This document shows, piece after piece, positions 8,803-17,331 of a stretch of DNA of 64,000 nucleotides (within the stretch, counting starts at the first letter, position 1; each line of letters starts with the position of its first letter). The notes beneath the pieces were generated by a model. It saw only the letters and a list, made by a program, of their open reading frames with translations, did no database searches and was not told where the DNA came from. The translations under genes and the position numbers were made by a program. Origin of the DNA: Thauera sp. K11 (GTDB taxonomy: Bacteria > Pseudomonadota > Gammaproteobacteria > Burkholderiales > Rhodocyclaceae); NCBI RefSeq assembly GCF_002354895.1, contig NZ_CP023439.1, forward strand, positions 248,001 to 312,000, written 5' to 3'.

Positions 8803-10181
8803 CCGCCAAGTGGTTCATCGACGCATCCTATTTCGGGGTCGCCATCGTCTTCATCCTCGCGCTCAAGGCGATGAGTTCGCCCGTCACCGCGCGGCGCGGC
8901 ATCGTCTGGGGCGGCATCGCCATGGTAGCGGCCACGCTGGTGACCTTCGCCACGCCCGGCCTGGCCAACTTCGGCCTGATGATCGTCGCCATCGTCACCG
9001 GTGGCGCCTTGGCCTGGTGGAGCGGCAAGGTGGTCAGGATGACCGACATGCCGCAGATGGTGGCGATCTACAACGGCATGGGCGGCGGTGCGGCCGCGGC
9101 GATTGCGGCGCTCGAATTCGCCCGAGGCGAAGTCCACGGCCTCGTGGTCACCACGCTCGCGGTGCTCGGCGCGTTGATCGGCGCGGTCGCCTTCTCGGGT
9201 TCGTGCATCGCCTTCGCCAAACTGCAGGGCATCATGCAGAAAGCGTGGCGGCTACCGGCGCAGAACGCGGTCAACGTGATCCTCGCGTTGGCCACGCTTG
9301 GGCTGGGTGCCGCGATCGTCATCGCGTCTGCCGTCGATCCGAATCTCGTGATTGCCTTCTTCGTACTGGCGCTCGCGCTTGGCGTGATCCTCACCAGCCC
9401 GATCGGCGGCGCCGACATGCCGGTGGTGATCTCGCTGCTGAACGCTTTCACGGGGTTGGCGGTGGGCTTCGAAGGCTATGTGCTGGGCAACCCGGCGCTG
9501 ATCGTGGCCGGTATCGTGGTCGGCGCCTCGGGCACGCTGCTCACACAGCTGATGGCCAAGGCGATGAACCGGCCGATCTCCAACGTGCTGTTCACCCCGA
9601 TCGGCGGCGCGGCTGCCGGCGGGGACGGGCAGGCGATCGAAGGGACGATGAAGGAGTTCTCGGCGCTCGATGCGGCCTCGGTGATGCGCTACGCGAGCAA
9701 GGTGATCATCGTGCCGGGCTACGGCATGGCGGTGGCCGGGGCCCAGCACAAGGTGTGGGAGATGGCGCAGTTGCTCGAAGAAGGCGGGGTCGAGGTGGTG
9801 TTCGCGATCCATCCGGTGGCCGGGCGCATGCCGGGGCACATGAACGTGCTGCTGGCGGAAGCCGGGGTGCCGTACGACAAGATCTTCGACCTGGAGGAGA
9901 TCAACGCCGACTTCCCGCAGGCGGACGTCGCGCTGGTGATCGGGGCCAACGACGTGGTCAATCCGGTGGCGCGTACCGACAAGTCCAGCCCGATCTACGG
10001 CATGCCGATCCTGAACGTGGACATGGCGCAGAACGTGATCGTGGTGAAGCGCGGCAAGGGCGCGGGCTACTCGGGGATCGAGAATGCGCTGTTCTACAAG
10101 GACAACTGCCGCATGCTGTACGGCAGCGCGCAGCAGGCGATTGCCGAGGCCATCACCCATGTGAAGGCGTTGGAGGCGTAG
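8799..10181 (+). CDS. pntB: NAD(P) transhydrogenase subunit beta
   Basis: A 460-residue beta subunit: about eight membrane helices over residues 1-260, then a soluble NADP-binding domain III. Domain III motifs are clear: GYGMAVAGAQH near 307, VFAIHPVAGRMPGHMNVLLAEA near 330, GANDVVNPVA near 388 and the closing KRGKGAGYSGIEN. The complex uses the proton motive force to make NADPH from NADH, which fits a strain living on reduced or aromatic substrates. Confidence 0.95.
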   Translation: MTAKWFIDASYFGVAIVFILALKAMSSPVTARRGIVWGGIAMVAATLVTFATPGLANFGLMIVAIVTGGALAWWSGKVVRMTDMPQMVAIYNGMGGGAAAAIAALEFARGEVHGLVVTTLAVLGALIGAVAFSGSCIAFAKLQGIMQKAWRLPAQNAVNVILALATLGLGAAIVIASAVDPNLVIAFFVLALALGVILTSPIGGADMPVVISLLNAFTGLAVGFEGYVLGNPALIVAGIVVGASGTLLTQLMAKAMNRPISNVLFTPIGGAAAGGDGQAIEGTMKEFSALDAASVMRYASKVIIVPGYGMAVAGAQHKVWEMAQLLEEGGVEVVFAIHPVAGRMPGHMNVLLAEAGVPYDKIFDLEEINADFPQADVALVIGANDVVNPVARTDKSSPIYGMPILNVDMAQNVIVVKRGKGAGYSGIENALFYKDNCRMLYGSAQQAIAEAITHVKALEA

Positions 10182-10185
10182 GCGG

Positions 10186-10842
10186 ATGGAAAACAGGACC
10201 GATTCTCCAGGAGAAAGAAGAAGTGGTGCCGAATTGCGCCGGGATCAGATTTTGTGTGCGGCCAAGGCGTGTTTCAGCGAGTACGGCTTCCACGGCACGA
10301 GTATCGCAGTCCTGGCGAAATCGTCCGGAATGAGCGTTGGGCATATCTACCATTATTTTCAGAACAAGGAAGCCATTGTCGAGGCAATCGCGGAAGAGGC
10401 CATGGAGGAAATTCTGGAAGTGCACTCCGCCATCCTTAATTGCACGGAAATCCTAGATGGGTTGATTTCACATGTCGCGGATGTGTCCATCGAGTTCTCG
10501 CGCCTCGAAAATGCAAGGCTCAGACTGGAGATAATGTCGGAGGCCACGCGTAATGCTCGTTTGGGCCGTATCGTTCAGGACTGCGATCAACGAACGAGAA
10601 AGAGCATGCTCGAGATATTGAAATGCATCAACGAATCGAGATCCGTGCCATTGAGCGACGCCGAAATCGAAATCCGGTTTGAGCTCCTCAGCTCTTTGGT
10701 ATCCGGATTTCTCATGCGTGCGGTGAAGGGGTGCCATGTTGACGAAAACGAACTTCGGCAATCTCTTTATCAGGTTCTGCGCTTTATTCTCGTATCGAAT
10801 GTTTCGGAGCAAGCTGCTGAAAATGAAGTTCTGACGGGATGA
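10186..10842 (+). CDS. TetR/AcrR family transcriptional regulator
   Basis: A 218-residue TetR-type repressor. The N-terminal helix-turn-helix covers roughly residues 20-65 (RRDQILCAAKACFSEYGF, then TSIAVLAKSSGMSVGHIYHYFQNKEAI). The C-terminal ligand domain is not family-diagnostic. It starts 4 bases after pntB on the same strand, but its base composition is visibly AT-richer than the operon before it, suggesting separate ancestry. It is the nearest candidate regulator of the upstream catabolic/transhydrogenase genes; TetR partners in fatty-acid operons often bind acyl-CoA, which is inference here. Confidence 0.85.
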   Translation: MENRTDSPGERRSGAELRRDQILCAAKACFSEYGFHGTSIAVLAKSSGMSVGHIYHYFQNKEAIVEAIAEEAMEEILEVHSAILNCTEILDGLISHVADVSIEFSRLENARLRLEIMSEATRNARLGRIVQDCDQRTRKSMLEILKCINESRSVPLSDAEIEIRFELLSSLVSGFLMRAVKGCHVDENELRQSLYQVLRFILVSNVSEQAAENEVLTG

Positions 10843-10934
10843 AAGTTCGGGTTTTCCACAAAGACAGTATCTGCAGACACCCGTCCTCAGTGACGATTTG
10901 ACCGCTATCCAGCGTCCCTGATTGCGAGGATCCC

Positions 10935-11972
10935 ATGTACAAGAAATTGCTTGTTCCTACCGACGGCTCGCAGTTGTCCAACCAGACGATAGGCAGTGCA
11001 ATTGCCTTCGCAAGGGAGATCGGTGCAGCCATCACCTTCTTCTATGCGGCACCGGACATCCTGGCGACCGGTGACGGCGCGGGCCTGCGCAGCATTGCGC
11101 CAACTCTTCTGTCGGAGACCATTGCGGGCGATGCCCATCCTGTCCTGCTGAAGGCCGAAGCTGCCGCCCGTGCAGCAGGTGTGCCCCATGCTTCCCTGTT
11201 CAAGGTCAGTGACCGTCCCCACGAAGCAATCGTCCAAGCGGCCGAGGAGCAGGGGTGCGATCTCATTTTCATGGCCTCGCGTGGACCGAAGAGCATTGGT
11301 GGCTTGCTGCTCGGCTCGGAGACGCTGAAGGTACTGATGCATGCCAAGGTACCGGTTCTGGTGTCGTCAGTCATGCGCAATTCGCTGACGCCGGATATGA
11401 ACAAGGCGTTGGCGATCATCCAGGACGAGCACCGCTCTCTTGCCGCTGTGCTGCACGCCATGCGGCATTTGCGGGACCGTGCCATTGAACAGTCCGCTCC
11501 GCTCGACTTTCAAGTGTTCGAGCAACTGCTGTACTACATCCGCGAGTTTCCACAGAAGTTGCATCACCCGAAGGAGAACGCATACCTCTTCACCCTGCTG
11601 CGCAAGCGTACCCACGCGATCGATGACACGTTGGCAGCGCTCGAAGCCGAGCATGCGGACGAGTCGCTGCTGGACCAGCTGTTCGCGGCACTACGGAAAT
11701 ACCAGGCAGAAGGCTCCACGCAGGAAGGCGCGTTCGCGGCGGCGCTGGATCGCTTCATCGGTGCGCAATGGCAACACATGAGCCTTGAGGAGCAGGTTGT
11801 CCTTCCGGCGGCGCAGGTGCATCTGCTTGCCCAGGACTGGCAGGAAATTGCACATGCGTTCGGCAAGAACGGTGATCCACGCTTCGGTGCAGAGCCGGAT
11901 GCCGAGTTCCGCAAGCTCTTTGCCAAGCTTGCACGGATGACCAGCCAACTGAAGCCGGATGCCTCTGCTTGA
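10935..11972 (+). CDS. UspA domain-hemerythrin domain fusion protein
   Basis: A 345-residue two-domain protein. Residues 1-145 are a universal stress protein domain (start MYKKLLVPTDGSQLSNQTI; nucleotide-binding signature near GPKSIGGLLLGSETLKVL with the final VPVLV strand). Residues 155-345 form a hemerythrin-like four-helix domain with the iron-ligand pattern: His in QDEHRSL, HHPKEN, and HMSLEEQ. The family binds a di-iron site that senses or carries oxygen, NO or iron, while UspA proteins bind ATP; a combined redox/stress role is inference. The gene stands alone, with about 90 bases before it and 260 after. Confidence 0.86.
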   Translation: MYKKLLVPTDGSQLSNQTIGSAIAFAREIGAAITFFYAAPDILATGDGAGLRSIAPTLLSETIAGDAHPVLLKAEAAARAAGVPHASLFKVSDRPHEAIVQAAEEQGCDLIFMASRGPKSIGGLLLGSETLKVLMHAKVPVLVSSVMRNSLTPDMNKALAIIQDEHRSLAAVLHAMRHLRDRAIEQSAPLDFQVFEQLLYYIREFPQKLHHPKENAYLFTLLRKRTHAIDDTLAALEAEHADESLLDQLFAALRKYQAEGSTQEGAFAAALDRFIGAQWQHMSLEEQVVLPAAQVHLLAQDWQEIAHAFGKNGDPRFGAEPDAEFRKLFAKLARMTSQLKPDASA

Positions 11973-12235
11973 CGCTTGCCAGCGCCTGGGCAGTCGAAAT
12001 CGGCAATAGGTATGTGAGAAACACGGGGAATTGCACAGTGCCGATGGCGCCTTGGTGCAAGAGACCGGCTGCAGTGGTTCGCTCCGAGTGCCGGACAGGA
12101 TCACCGGGATCGACGTCCAGCGTTCCGATACCATCCACAGTGGCGCCTGGCCCGCCAACCGGATAGAGGAATAGGCAATGCGAGTCCGGAACGTTCGCGT
12201 TGAGGGATGCTTCAGCACCTGATGGGCATGCGGGC

Positions 12236-13126
12236 ATGGAATTGCGACATCTACGATGCTTCGTTGCCGTAGCCGAGGAACTGCATTTCACACGCGCAGC
12301 CGAACGCCTGCACATTGAGCAATCGCCCCTTTCCCGCACCATCAAGGAGTTGGAGGATGATCTGGGCGCTTTGCTATTCGAGAGGAACCGTCGAGGAACC
12401 CGTCTCACCAGGGCGGGAGTCGTGTTCCTGGAGGATGTGCGGCGGCTGTTTACAACTTTGGAGCAGGCCCGCGAAAATGTGAAAGCTATCTCCGCAGGCT
12501 ACCGCGGCAGCTTGCGTATTGCTGTATCCGACGGCGCGGTAGATCCCCGGCTATCTTCCTTTCTTGCGCGCTGTCGCGAAGAAGAGCCTGAAGTAGAAAT
12601 TCGGCTGACCGAAGTTCCTCTCGCCGAACAACTGCGCGGATTGCGCACGGGAGGTTTCGATATCGGACTTGCGCGTGCGGCCGATGCCGGTGAGGGGGTC
12701 GTTAGCGAACCCGTCTGGCGGGATCCGATCGTCTTGGCCATACCGACGCACCATCCTCTGCTTGTTCTCAAGGAAGTTCCGCTTGAAGAGTTGGCTCGCT
12801 ATCCGTTAGTCATGTGCGATCCACACGTGTGCGAGGGCTACTGCAGGGAACTGGCACGGTTGCTCCGCACCTTGGAGCGAGAGCCGACCATCGTAGAACA
12901 CGTCTCCTCGGCAGACATGATGTTGACGCTTGTTGGAGCAGGCTACGGCATTGGATTCACCGGTGCAGCGAGGATGGCAATATGTCATCACCCCGGCGTT
13001 GTGGTCCGCCCTCTGGCCATCGCCGATGCCGTACTGACGACTTACCTGCTGCGACCGGACAACGGGAATCCTTCAATGTCCTTGGATCGCTTCATTGCCC
13101 GCCTGCATGCCCATCCTGCAGAGTAG
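12236..13126 (+). CDS. LysR family transcriptional regulator
   Basis: A 296-residue full-length LysR protein. The ATG at 12236 gives MELRHLRCFVAVAEELHFTRAAERLHIEQS, the canonical wing-helix start; an earlier ATG at 12200 would add 12 unrelated residues. HTH is at residues 15-40, the linker helix follows to about 90, and the effector-binding domain runs from about 93 to the end. The effector domain resembles that of the HTH-less protein encoded at 13541-14191 (both have the GAGYGIG/AAGYGIG motif and a matching VVRPL/VVMRPL segment), so the two may be paralogous. The target is unknown. Confidence 0.9.
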   Translation: MELRHLRCFVAVAEELHFTRAAERLHIEQSPLSRTIKELEDDLGALLFERNRRGTRLTRAGVVFLEDVRRLFTTLEQARENVKAISAGYRGSLRIAVSDGAVDPRLSSFLARCREEEPEVEIRLTEVPLAEQLRGLRTGGFDIGLARAADAGEGVVSEPVWRDPIVLAIPTHHPLLVLKEVPLEELARYPLVMCDPHVCEGYCRELARLLRTLEREPTIVEHVSSADMMLTLVGAGYGIGFTGAARMAICHHPGVVVRPLAIADAVLTTYLLRPDNGNPSMSLDRFIARLHAHPAE

Positions 13127-13151
13127 GCAGGACGGAAAAGCCGCTCGTCGG

Positions 13152-13445
13152 CTACTCCTTGAGGCCCGAACGCAGATTGGCTTCTGTCGCTGCCATCAGG
13201 TCGGCAGAGCTTAGGCTCAAGGCAACTGCGATCCTGAGAATCAATGCCAGCGTAGGCATGTGCTCTCCGCGCTCGACCTTCCCCATGTGGGAGCGTTCGA
13301 TTCCAGCCAGGGCAGCGAGTTCTTCCTGGGCGATACCTTGTTCCATCCGGGCCGCACGAACTGCCGAACCAAACGCTTTGGCCGGCTCAGCTTCGTAGGT
13401 GGTCGTGCCCGCAGGGCGGCCTCGTTGGACAGTGCGCTTTCGCAT
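13152..13445 (-). CDS. XRE-family helix-turn-helix regulator
   Basis: A 97-residue DNA-binding protein with a Cro/CI-type HTH at about residues 25-85 (FGSAVRAARMEQGIAQEELAALAGIERSHMGKVERGEHMP). A short basic tail RKRTVQRGRPAG precedes it. It is transcribed divergently from the HTH-less LysR-type sensor gene, and the 95-base gap between them holds a 14-bp inverted repeat that is a natural operator. Its size and arrangement match small autoregulated repressors of accessory or mobile modules. A short stem AGCCG/CGGCT at its 3' end could help terminate transcription. Confidence 0.88.
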   Translation of the reverse strand: MRKRTVQRGRPAGTTTYEAEPAKAFGSAVRAARMEQGIAQEELAALAGIERSHMGKVERGEHMPTLALILRIAVALSLSSADLMAATEANLRSGLKE

Positions 13446-13459
13446 CAGTGAAAGCGTCG

Positions 13460-13509
13460 AACATCACAGCAAGTAAAACCACGTTAAATTTAACTCTTGC
13501 TATGATGTT
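13460..13509. promoter_or_regulatory. Inverted-repeat operator between XRE and LysR-sensor genes
   Basis: AACATCACAGCAAG at 13460-13473 matches the reverse complement of CTTGCTATGATGTT at 13496-13509 in 13 of 14 positions. A second, perfect 12-bp palindrome GTTAAATTTAAC sits between the arms at 13483-13494. The element lies in the AT-richest part of the divergent promoter region, about 15 bases from the XRE start and 31 bases from the sensor start. It is the likely binding site of the XRE protein, controlling both genes; this is inference from symmetry and position. Confidence 0.6.
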
Positions 13510-13540
13510 CGGGATTCAAGACGCCTCCGGGAGGGTGCCC

Positions 13541-14191
13541 ATGAACACCTCCAGCCAGCCTTCCACAATCACGCTTGGCGTTTCCTGCGGCATGTTCCTG
13601 CCGCAACTGGCCGCCTTGCTTGCCCTTCAGCGCGTGGAAGAGCCTGAAACGGCCATACTGCTGAAGGAAGCGCCGCCAGCCGAGCTGTTTCATGGCTTGG
13701 AGGCGGGGCGCTACGACGCGGGGATCGCGTGGGCTACCCCGGTGTTGCCCGCACTGCGCGCTGAACCGCTTTGGCGCGACGAATTGGCCGCCGCCGTGCC
13801 GGTGCGGTCGCCATTGCTCGCCTGTCCGTCGATTCCGTTGGGAGAACTGCTCCACTACCCCATGATTCAGTGGTGTCCGCAGACCTGCAAGGAACTGAAC
13901 CTGCGGGTCGAGGCCCTCATCGGCCACCAGCATGCAGCGTTTACAGCCACCACCTTCGAGTTGATGACCGTGCTGGTGGCCGCGGGCTACGGAATAGGTC
14001 TTGCCCCCAGGGGGCGCGTTGCCCAAGCCAGACAATGGGGCGTCGTCATGCGCCCTCTGGCGGAGGGGCCGCACTGGATCGGGACGAACCTGTTTCGACT
14101 GGCATGCGGAGCCACACCTACCGTCGAGCGTTTCGCCAGACGAGCGGGGCGGATCGCTGCGCATGGTTCTGGGCGTGGACTTTTCACATAA
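13541..14191 (+). CDS. LysR substrate-binding domain protein lacking the DNA-binding domain
   Basis: A 216-residue protein that is essentially only the effector-binding half of a LysR regulator, with no HTH. The ATG at 13541 is preferred because GGGAGGG ends six bases upstream; an earlier ATG at 13448 would put the start in the operator. Recognisable features are the opening TITLGVSCGMFLPQL strand, GLEAGRYDAGIAWA near residue 55, and AAGYGIGLAPRG near 150. It pairs with the divergent XRE gene, suggesting that sensing and DNA binding may be on separate proteins. A degenerate LysR gene that lost its 5' end is the alternative, but the good ribosome site argues for a real gene. Confidence 0.75.
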   Translation: MNTSSQPSTITLGVSCGMFLPQLAALLALQRVEEPETAILLKEAPPAELFHGLEAGRYDAGIAWATPVLPALRAEPLWRDELAAAVPVRSPLLACPSIPLGELLHYPMIQWCPQTCKELNLRVEALIGHQHAAFTATTFELMTVLVAAGYGIGLAPRGRVAQARQWGVVMRPLAEGPHWIGTNLFRLACGATPTVERFARRAGRIAAHGSGRGLFT

Positions 14192-14387
14192 GACCGGCCT
14201 CAAGACCAGGCTCCTGCTCGTCGGTGCCAGTGACAGCCCCGGGCCGAACTCGTGGGCCTTCCACCGGTTTGATACGATCGCCTTGGCGACCGCGCGGGCT
14301 ATAGACGGATGAGCGCAAAGGCGTGTTATGATCAAAAAACGTAAAGCTGCTGGGGTATGCAGTCCCGCATGCGCCCTCCGGTTAACT

Positions 14388-14513
14388 GAACTCAGGTCTG
14401 CCATGACCCGTACCGCTTCGATCAACATTGCTCAGTGGTGGCGCTTCCTCGAATAGGAAGCGGCACGTCGTTGCGGCCTCGACCGCACCTTGCCGCCGTA
14501 TCGGCAGGCAAGG
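14388..14513 (+). promoter_or_regulatory. Putative trp-operon attenuator/leader region
   Basis: A short leader peptide with tandem Trp codons (14436-14441) is followed by two adjacent stems. TGCGG (14472-14476) pairs with CCGCA (14483-14487). CCTTGCC (14488-14494) pairs with GGCAAGG (14507-14513), with an inner GCCG/CGGC stem and a TAT loop. This is the layout of a tryptophan attenuator, although no clear U-run follows the large hairpin. A TATGAT -10-like box at 14327-14332 lies upstream. The next gene should be trpE, but the first trp gene found is trpG about 290 bases further on. Confidence 0.5.
14403..14456 (+). CDS. Putative Trp leader peptide (MTRTASINIAQWWRFLE)
   Basis: A 17-codon reading frame with two adjacent TGG codons, starting 7 bases after an AGG and ending just before the paired stems at 14472-14513. 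Tandem Trp codons in a short peptide ahead of trp genes are the hallmark of translation-coupled attenuation. The peptide itself would have no function beyond stalling the ribosome when charged tRNA-Trp is scarce. Chance occurrence of WW in a short frame cannot be excluded. Confidence 0.5.
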   Translation: MTRTASINIAQWWRFLE

Positions 14514-14801
14514 TTCAGCAGATGGCTCTCCGGCACGGCGGCTCCAAGAACTTAGGAGATTGCCCGATGCCCATAGAACTTTCCCTTAACGCTAGTGCTG
14601 CGCTACGCGCCCCGTCCGAGTGGTGCGTGGCAGCATGCGCGTCCAGTCGGCGCTCCAGGACGTCTTCCCCCGTGCTCGCGACCCACCGTCTGGGTGGCGT
14701 TTCGGCGCTTGTTCCGCTGGAATCTGGTGCAGATGTGTATAACAGTGTGAGTAATGAGCGGCAGATTTCAGAAATTTATTCATATAAAACAAGGTGTTAA
14801 G
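14514..14801. other. Non-coding gap between trp leader and trpG
   Basis: About 290 bases without a recognisable gene. A short frame starting at 14569 behind a GGAG has no familiar sequence. The last 65 bases before trpG are clearly AT-richer than the flanks and include TATAAA at 14783-14788, so trpG may have acquired a new promoter here. No trace of trpE coding sequence was found in any frame, consistent with a rearrangement that separated the leader from its structural genes. Confidence 0.5.
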
Positions 14802-15377
14802 ATGTCTAAATTGCTGATAATCGACAACTACGACAGCTTCACCTACAACCTGGTGCAGTACTTCGGCGAACTGGGCGCCGACGTCAAGGTACATCGCAAC
14901 GACGAGATCACCCTCGAACAGATCGCCGCGATGAAGCCCGGCCAACTGGTGATCTCGCCCGGGCCGTGCTCGCCGGCCGAAGCCGGGATCTCGGTGCCGG
15001 CGATCAGGGAATTCACCGGCAGGCTGCCCATCCTCGGCGTCTGCCTCGGCCACCAGAGCATAGGCGCGGCCTTCGGCGGGCACATCGTGCATGCGCAGAA
15101 GCTGATGCACGGCAAGACCTCGCCGGTGCATCACAAGGGCGTCGGCGTGTTCCGCGGCCTGCCCGATCCGCTCACCTGCACCCGCTATCATTCGCTGGCG
15201 ATCGAACGCGAGACCCTACCCGACTGCCTCGAGATCACCGCCTGGACCGACGACGGCGAGATCATGGGCGTGCGCCACAAGGAACTGGACGTGGAAGGCG
15301 TGCAGTTCCACCCCGAATCCATCCTCACCGAGCGTGGCCACGACCTGCTGCGCAACTTTCTCGACCGCGCGCGCTGA
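14802..15377 (+). CDS. trpG: Anthranilate synthase component II (glutamine amidotransferase)
   Basis: A 191-residue class I glutamine amidotransferase. The ATG at 14802 gives [20 protein letters not shown], the standard TrpG/PabA start. The nucleophile loop GVCLGHQ is near residue 80 and the catalytic His-Glu pair is in FHPESI near 170. It supplies ammonia to TrpE for anthranilate synthesis and may also serve PabB in folate synthesis. TrpD follows 33 bases later. Unusually for this order, trpE is not directly upstream. Confidence 0.95.
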   Translation: MSKLLIIDNYDSFTYNLVQYFGELGADVKVHRNDEITLEQIAAMKPGQLVISPGPCSPAEAGISVPAIREFTGRLPILGVCLGHQSIGAAFGGHIVHAQKLMHGKTSPVHHKGVGVFRGLPDPLTCTRYHSLAIERETLPDCLEITAWTDDGEIMGVRHKELDVEGVQFHPESILTERGHDLLRNFLDRAR

Positions 15378-15410
15378 GCGGCGCGCCGGCCGGCTGAAGG
15401 AACCACACGC

Positions 15411-16451
15411 ATGACGATCACTGCCCAACAGGCGCTGCAGCGCACCATCGAACACCGCGAGATCTTCTACGACGAGATGCTGTCGCTGATGCGCCAGATC
15501 ATGGCCGGCGAGATTTCGCCGGTGATGACCGCGGCCATCCTCACCGGACTGCGTGTTAAGAAAGAGACCATCGACGAGATCACCGCCGCCGCCGCGGTGA
15601 TGCGCGAGATGTCGACCAAGGTCGTGGTGGACGCGCCCGGCCCGCACTTCCTCGACGTCGTCGGCACCGGCGGCGATGCCTCGCACACCTTCAACATCTC
15701 GACGACGACGATCTTCGTCGCCGCGGCGGCCGGCGCGCGCGTCGCCAAGCACGGCGGGCGCAGCGTGTCGTCCAAGTCCGGCGCCGCCGACGTGATCGAG
15801 GCGCTGGGCGCCCACCTGATGCTGACCCCCGAGCAGGTCGCCGAGTGCATCGAGGCCACCGGCATCGGCTTCATGTTCGCGCCCAACTTCCACGCCGCGA
15901 TGAAGAATGTCGCACCGGTGCGCCGCGAGATGGGCGTGCGCACCATCTTCAACATCCTCGGGCCGCTGACGAATCCGGCCGGCGCGCCGAACACGCTGCT
16001 CGGCGTGTTCCACCCCGACCTCGTCGGCATCCTGGCGCGGGTGATGCATCGCCTTGGCGCCGGCCATGTGCTGGTGGTGCACGGCATGGACGGCATGGAC
16101 GAGGCCAGCCTCGGTGCCGCCACCCTGGTCGGCGAACTGAAGGACGGCGAGGTGCGCGAATACGAGATCCATCCGGAGGATTTCGGCCTGGCGATGGCCG
16201 CCACCCGCAACCTGCGCGTCGCCGACGTCCACGAATCGCGCCGCGTGCTGCTCGGCGTGCTCGACAACGAACCCGGCCCGGCGCTCGACGTCGTGCTGCT
16301 CAACGCCGGACTGGCGCTGTATGCCGCCAACCTGGTCGATTCGATCGGCGCAGGCATCGCGCGTGCGCGCGAGGTCATCGAATCCGGCGCGGCGCGGGCC
16401 AAGCTCGACCAGTTCGTGCAGTACACCCAGCGCTTCGGGGCGGCGCAATGA
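15411..16451 (+). CDS. trpD: Anthranilate phosphoribosyltransferase
   Basis: A 346-residue enzyme joining anthranilate to PRPP, the second committed step to tryptophan. The PRPP-binding glycine-rich loop [17 protein letters not shown] is near residue 80, and [21 protein letters not shown] near 110 is the conserved anthranilate/PRPP channel segment. [13 protein letters not shown] near 182 is also typical. Length is normal. It lies between trpG and trpC; about 80 bases separate it from trpC. Confidence 0.96.
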   Translation: MTITAQQALQRTIEHREIFYDEMLSLMRQIMAGEISPVMTAAILTGLRVKKETIDEITAAAAVMREMSTKVVVDAPGPHFLDVVGTGGDASHTFNISTTTIFVAAAAGARVAKHGGRSVSSKSGAADVIEALGAHLMLTPEQVAECIEATGIGFMFAPNFHAAMKNVAPVRREMGVRTIFNILGPLTNPAGAPNTLLGVFHPDLVGILARVMHRLGAGHVLVVHGMDGMDEASLGAATLVGELKDGEVREYEIHPEDFGLAMAATRNLRVADVHESRRVLLGVLDNEPGPALDVVLLNAGLALYAANLVDSIGAGIARAREVIESGAARAKLDQFVQYTQRFGAAQ

Positions 16452-16530
16452 GCGCCACCGCTTGGCAGCCCGGAAGGGGCGCTCTGCCTCTCTTGGGGAC
16501 GGTGTCGCGCAGCGGCGGGAGGGGCGTCCG

Positions 16531-17328
16531 ATGAGCGACATCCTGGACAGGATCAACACGGTGAAGGCTGGCGAGGTCGCCGCTGCCGCCGCTGCGAAGC
16601 CGCTCGCCGCGCTGCGCGCCGAGGCCGAAGCCACGCTGCAGCATGCACCGCCGCGCGATTTCGTCGGCGCGATCCGCGCGCGGCACGCCGCCGGCCGGCC
16701 GGCGGTGATCGCCGAGATCAAGAAGGCCAGCCCGTCCAAGGGCGTGATCCGCGAGGACTTCCGCCCCGCCGACATCGCGCGCTCCTACGAGGCGGCAGGG
16801 GCGGCCTGCCTGTCGGTGCTGACGGATCGCCAGTTCTTCCAGGGCTCGCCCGACTACCTGCGGGCCGCGCGCGCGGCCTGTGCGCTGCCGGTGCTGCGCA
16901 AGGACTTCCTCGTCGACACCTACCAGGTGTACGAGGCGCGCGCGATGGGCGCGGACGCCATCCTGCTGATCGCCGCCAGCCTCGACCTTGGCCGCATGCG
17001 CGACATGGAGGCGATCGCGCGCGATCTGGGCATGGCGGCGCTGGTCGAGGTGCATGACGCGGACGAACTGGAACAGGCGCTGCAACTGCAGACGCCACTG
17101 GTCGGCATCAACAACCGCAACCTGCGCACCTTCGACGTATCGCTGCAGACGACGCTGGACCTGTTGCCGCGCATCCCGGCGGGCCGCATCGTCGTCACCG
17201 AATCCGGCATCCTGCGGCCGGAAGACGTCGCGCTGATGCGCGGCAACGCGGTGCAGACCTTCCTGGTGGGCGAGGCTTTCATGCGCGTGGCCGAACCCGG
17301 CGAGGGACTGCGCGCACTGTTCGGCTGA
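16531..17328 (+). CDS. trpC: Indole-3-glycerol phosphate synthase
   Basis: A 265-residue TIM-barrel enzyme converting CdRP to indole-3-glycerol phosphate. The ATG at 16531 is preceded by GGGAGGGG and starts [16 protein letters not shown]. Catalytic residues are recognisable: the Lys in [10 protein letters not shown], the second Lys in LRKDFLVD, and the Glu in [16 protein letters not shown] is also conserved. TrpF is not fused or adjacent. The stop is followed only 3 bases later by tamB, an unusual neighbour. Confidence 0.96.
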   Translation: MSDILDRINTVKAGEVAAAAAAKPLAALRAEAEATLQHAPPRDFVGAIRARHAAGRPAVIAEIKKASPSKGVIREDFRPADIARSYEAAGAACLSVLTDRQFFQGSPDYLRAARAACALPVLRKDFLVDTYQVYEARAMGADAILLIAASLDLGRMRDMEAIARDLGMAALVEVHDADELEQALQLQTPLVGINNRNLRTFDVSLQTTLDLLPRIPAGRIVVTESGILRPEDVALMRGNAVQTFLVGEAFMRVAEPGEGLRALFG

Positions 17329-17331
17329 CGG

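Noticed and set aside
10898..10911. TTGAC-CGCT-ATCCA resembles an FNR box ahead of the UspA-hemerythrin gene.
   Set aside because: Two mismatches and a position only 24 bases before the start codon make an activator site unlikely.
14733..14752. AGATGTGTATAA resembles the first 12 bases of the Tn5 mosaic-end/adapter sequence.
   Set aside because: The remaining bases do not match, so a chance similarity is more likely than a transposon end or adapter contamination.
14435..14800. 121-codon frame between the trp leader and trpG.
   Set aside because: Composition is not protein-like, it overlaps the leader stems, and no trpE or other family similarity was seen.
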